Below are positions 10,830 through 11,949 of a DNA stretch of 11,949 nt, one piece after another. The notes under the pieces were generated by a model. The model searched no databases. It was not told the origin of the DNA and saw nothing but the letters and a program-made list of their open reading frames with translations. Made by a program: the position numbers and the translations under genes. Each line of letters opens with the position of its first letter. The first letter of the stretch is position 1. Origin of the DNA: Conidiobolus incongruus B7586 (lineage: Eukaryota > Entomophthoromycota > Entomophthoromycetes > Entomophthorales > Conidiobolaceae); assembly GCA_000697335.1 (NCBI GenBank), contig JNEM01014291.1:1-11949 (forward strand), in the 5' to 3' direction.

Positions 10830-11800
10830 GGGTATTTGTTAACTTTATAATTAACTTAAGTTTTTTAACAGTAATAACACCCTTTGTTTATTTTCAAGTA
10901 GGTTTTAGTTTCTTCACTAAAGGTTTTTTTATAAAGCTTTAAAGTAGAAACATTTATCATTTAAAACTTAAATAGGTTAAAGTAAAGTTTAAAAGATTAA
11001 TTTTTAAGGCAAGAAGATTTAATTATAGAGTAAAGGATATTATCAATTATAATTGTTATATTATAAATGTCAAAAAAAAACATATTATTAAAGTGTTCTC
11101 TACTAACTAACTAAAACTTTACTTAAAGGTTAAAGCATTGTAATAGTTTGTGGATTTGTTTTTCTTCAGTGATATTAAATATGTTTAAACATATCTTATT
11201 AAATTTCTCAATTAATTATCTTGTAGAAGTTTTTTATTTAAGTTAGGAAAGCTTTTCTCTTGTTAATCAAACTTAATTTTTTAAGTAATACCTCTTTTTA
11301 AAAACTTTTTCTAATTGTTTAAAAGTTTATATCTTTATAGTAAGTTATCCTCTTAAAGATTCTTTAGGATTAAGCTTGTAATAAGTTAACTACCAAGTAT
11401 AAACAAATTTTTCCAAAAAAAAAGTAGCTAATTTAAGGATATTCTTTAGATCTTCATTAAAAATTAAATTAAAGTAATTCTTTATGTTTTTAAGGTAGTT
11501 TTTAAGCTTGTAAAGGTTTTTTAAACTATCATAATTAGTTAATTTGTTTTTAAAGATACTAAAGAGGTAGTTTAATACATTAACTATAGTAAAGTAACTA
11601 GTTTGTTAGATTTAAACTCTTTGAAACATGTTTTTTTTAATTAAAAGTTGTTTAATATAAGTTTTTTAGAGGGTAGTAAGTTTTTAAAAACTAAAGTTTT
11701 AGATTTACTTAGTAATTAAGCTACTATCATCATTAAAATAATATAAAGGTATCTCTTTTTTTAGTGGTATTATAGTATATAGTGTTAAATTTAAATAAAA
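10830..11800 (-). pseudogene. Fossil gag with zinc-knuckle remnant
   Basis: The stretch between the 5' LTR and the protease should be gag. Near its end, at about 10830-10890, minus-strand reading gives KGCYYC followed by a degraded tail, resembling the CCHC zinc knuckle (CYNCGKxGHxxxxC) of Ty3/gypsy gag. The capsid part is too decayed for me to place its edges. Limits are approximate. Confidence 0.5.
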
Positions 11801-11880
11801 TAAACTATAAATAAAATTTAAAATAATAATAAATAAGTTAAATACAAGTAGTTATTAATTTCTAGTAGGTTTTTTAATAA

Positions 11881-11897
11881 TTTTATTGCTGTTACTA
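11881..11897 (-). other. Region of the primer binding site
   Basis: On the minus strand the bases just inside the 5' LTR read TAGTAACAGCAATAAAA. A primer binding site is expected here by position. I cannot match it confidently to a particular tRNA, and some chromoviruses use self-priming instead. Confidence 0.25.
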
Positions 11898-11949
11898 TAT
11901 AAGTGTAGTGGTAGTTAAACTAATATAGTATAGAGGAAAACTTAATATA
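11898..11949 (-). repeat. Start of the right LTR (5' LTR of the element), cut by the window edge
   Basis: 52 bp that align without gaps to 6582-6633 with five differences, all transitions. The long shared run TAGTGGTAGTTAAACTAATA makes chance similarity unlikely. The rest of this LTR and the outer target duplication lie beyond the window. Confidence 0.88.

Larger units (their letters stand above)
6582..11949 (-). mobile_element. Fossil Ty3/gypsy chromovirus, broken, runs off the right edge
   Basis: An LTR retrotransposon on the minus strand. The left LTR is complete (6582-7011), the internal region spans 7012-11897 (4886 bp), and only the first 52 bp of the right LTR are in the window, so the whole would be about 5.7 kb. 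Recognisable parts in element sense are gag with zinc knuckle, protease, reverse transcriptase, RNase H, integrase and a C-terminal chromodomain. The PR-RT-RH-INT order defines Ty3/gypsy, and the chromodomain places it in the chromoviruses. It is heavily decayed, with several dozen breaks spread over the coding region, and cannot be active as it stands. The LTR ends differ at about one site in ten over the short overlap, all transitions. If decay was by RIP or methylation, that figure cannot be read as a clock. The element shows G excess on the plus strand and no CpG that I could find. Confidence 0.9.

Noticed and set aside
6582-11949. An alternative genetic code as the reason for the unreadable retroelement frames
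   Set aside because: Both host genes read through cleanly with the standard code and use ordinary Gln codons. The element is simply decayed.

Overview
This window looks like nuclear DNA of a fungus, probably an early-diverging (zygomycete-type) lineage with extremely AT-rich intergenic DNA. The evidence is: intergenic DNA that is mostly A and T; two genes whose exons are much richer in G and C; five very short GT-AG introns of 52-57 bp, one with a clear CTAAC branch site; a fungal-type mitochondrial malate dehydrogenase; and a decayed Ty3/gypsy chromovirus. The lineage call is inference, because no marker gene fixes the species.

Layout. Positions 1-1519 hold no recognisable gene. A spliced calmodulin-like gene lies on the minus strand at 1520-2064 (three coding exons, 143 aa). 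Its first coding exon is only the ATG and its last encodes four residues. A TATA box and a CCAAT box lie just upstream at 2132-2180, and a second CCAAT/TATA pair faces the other way at 2267-2287. Positions of about 2330-4590 are very AT-rich and hold no supportable gene, only a hexamer microsatellite at 4338-4367. The mitochondrial malate dehydrogenase gene is on the minus strand at 4647-5835 (four exons, three introns, 341 aa), with AATAAA-type signals just past its stop. Positions 5836-6581 are its upstream region.

From 6582 to the right edge lies one retrotransposon fossil on the minus strand: a Ty3/gypsy chromovirus with a full LTR at its left end and the first 52 bp of the other LTR at the window edge. 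The visible order in element sense is LTR, gag with a zinc knuckle, protease, reverse transcriptase, RNase H, integrase with GPY/F module, chromodomain, LTR. The element is broken many times and cannot be active as it stands. I found no CpG in it by eye, although the flanks contain several, which suggests loss through cytosine methylation or a RIP-like process.

The two host genes have unrelated roles (calcium sensing and mitochondrial carbon metabolism) and each has its own upstream region, so there is no sign of an operon or cluster. I did not find a convincing new system. The points most worth a second look are the collapsed second EF-hand of the calmodulin-like protein and the CpG and strand asymmetry of the fossil element.
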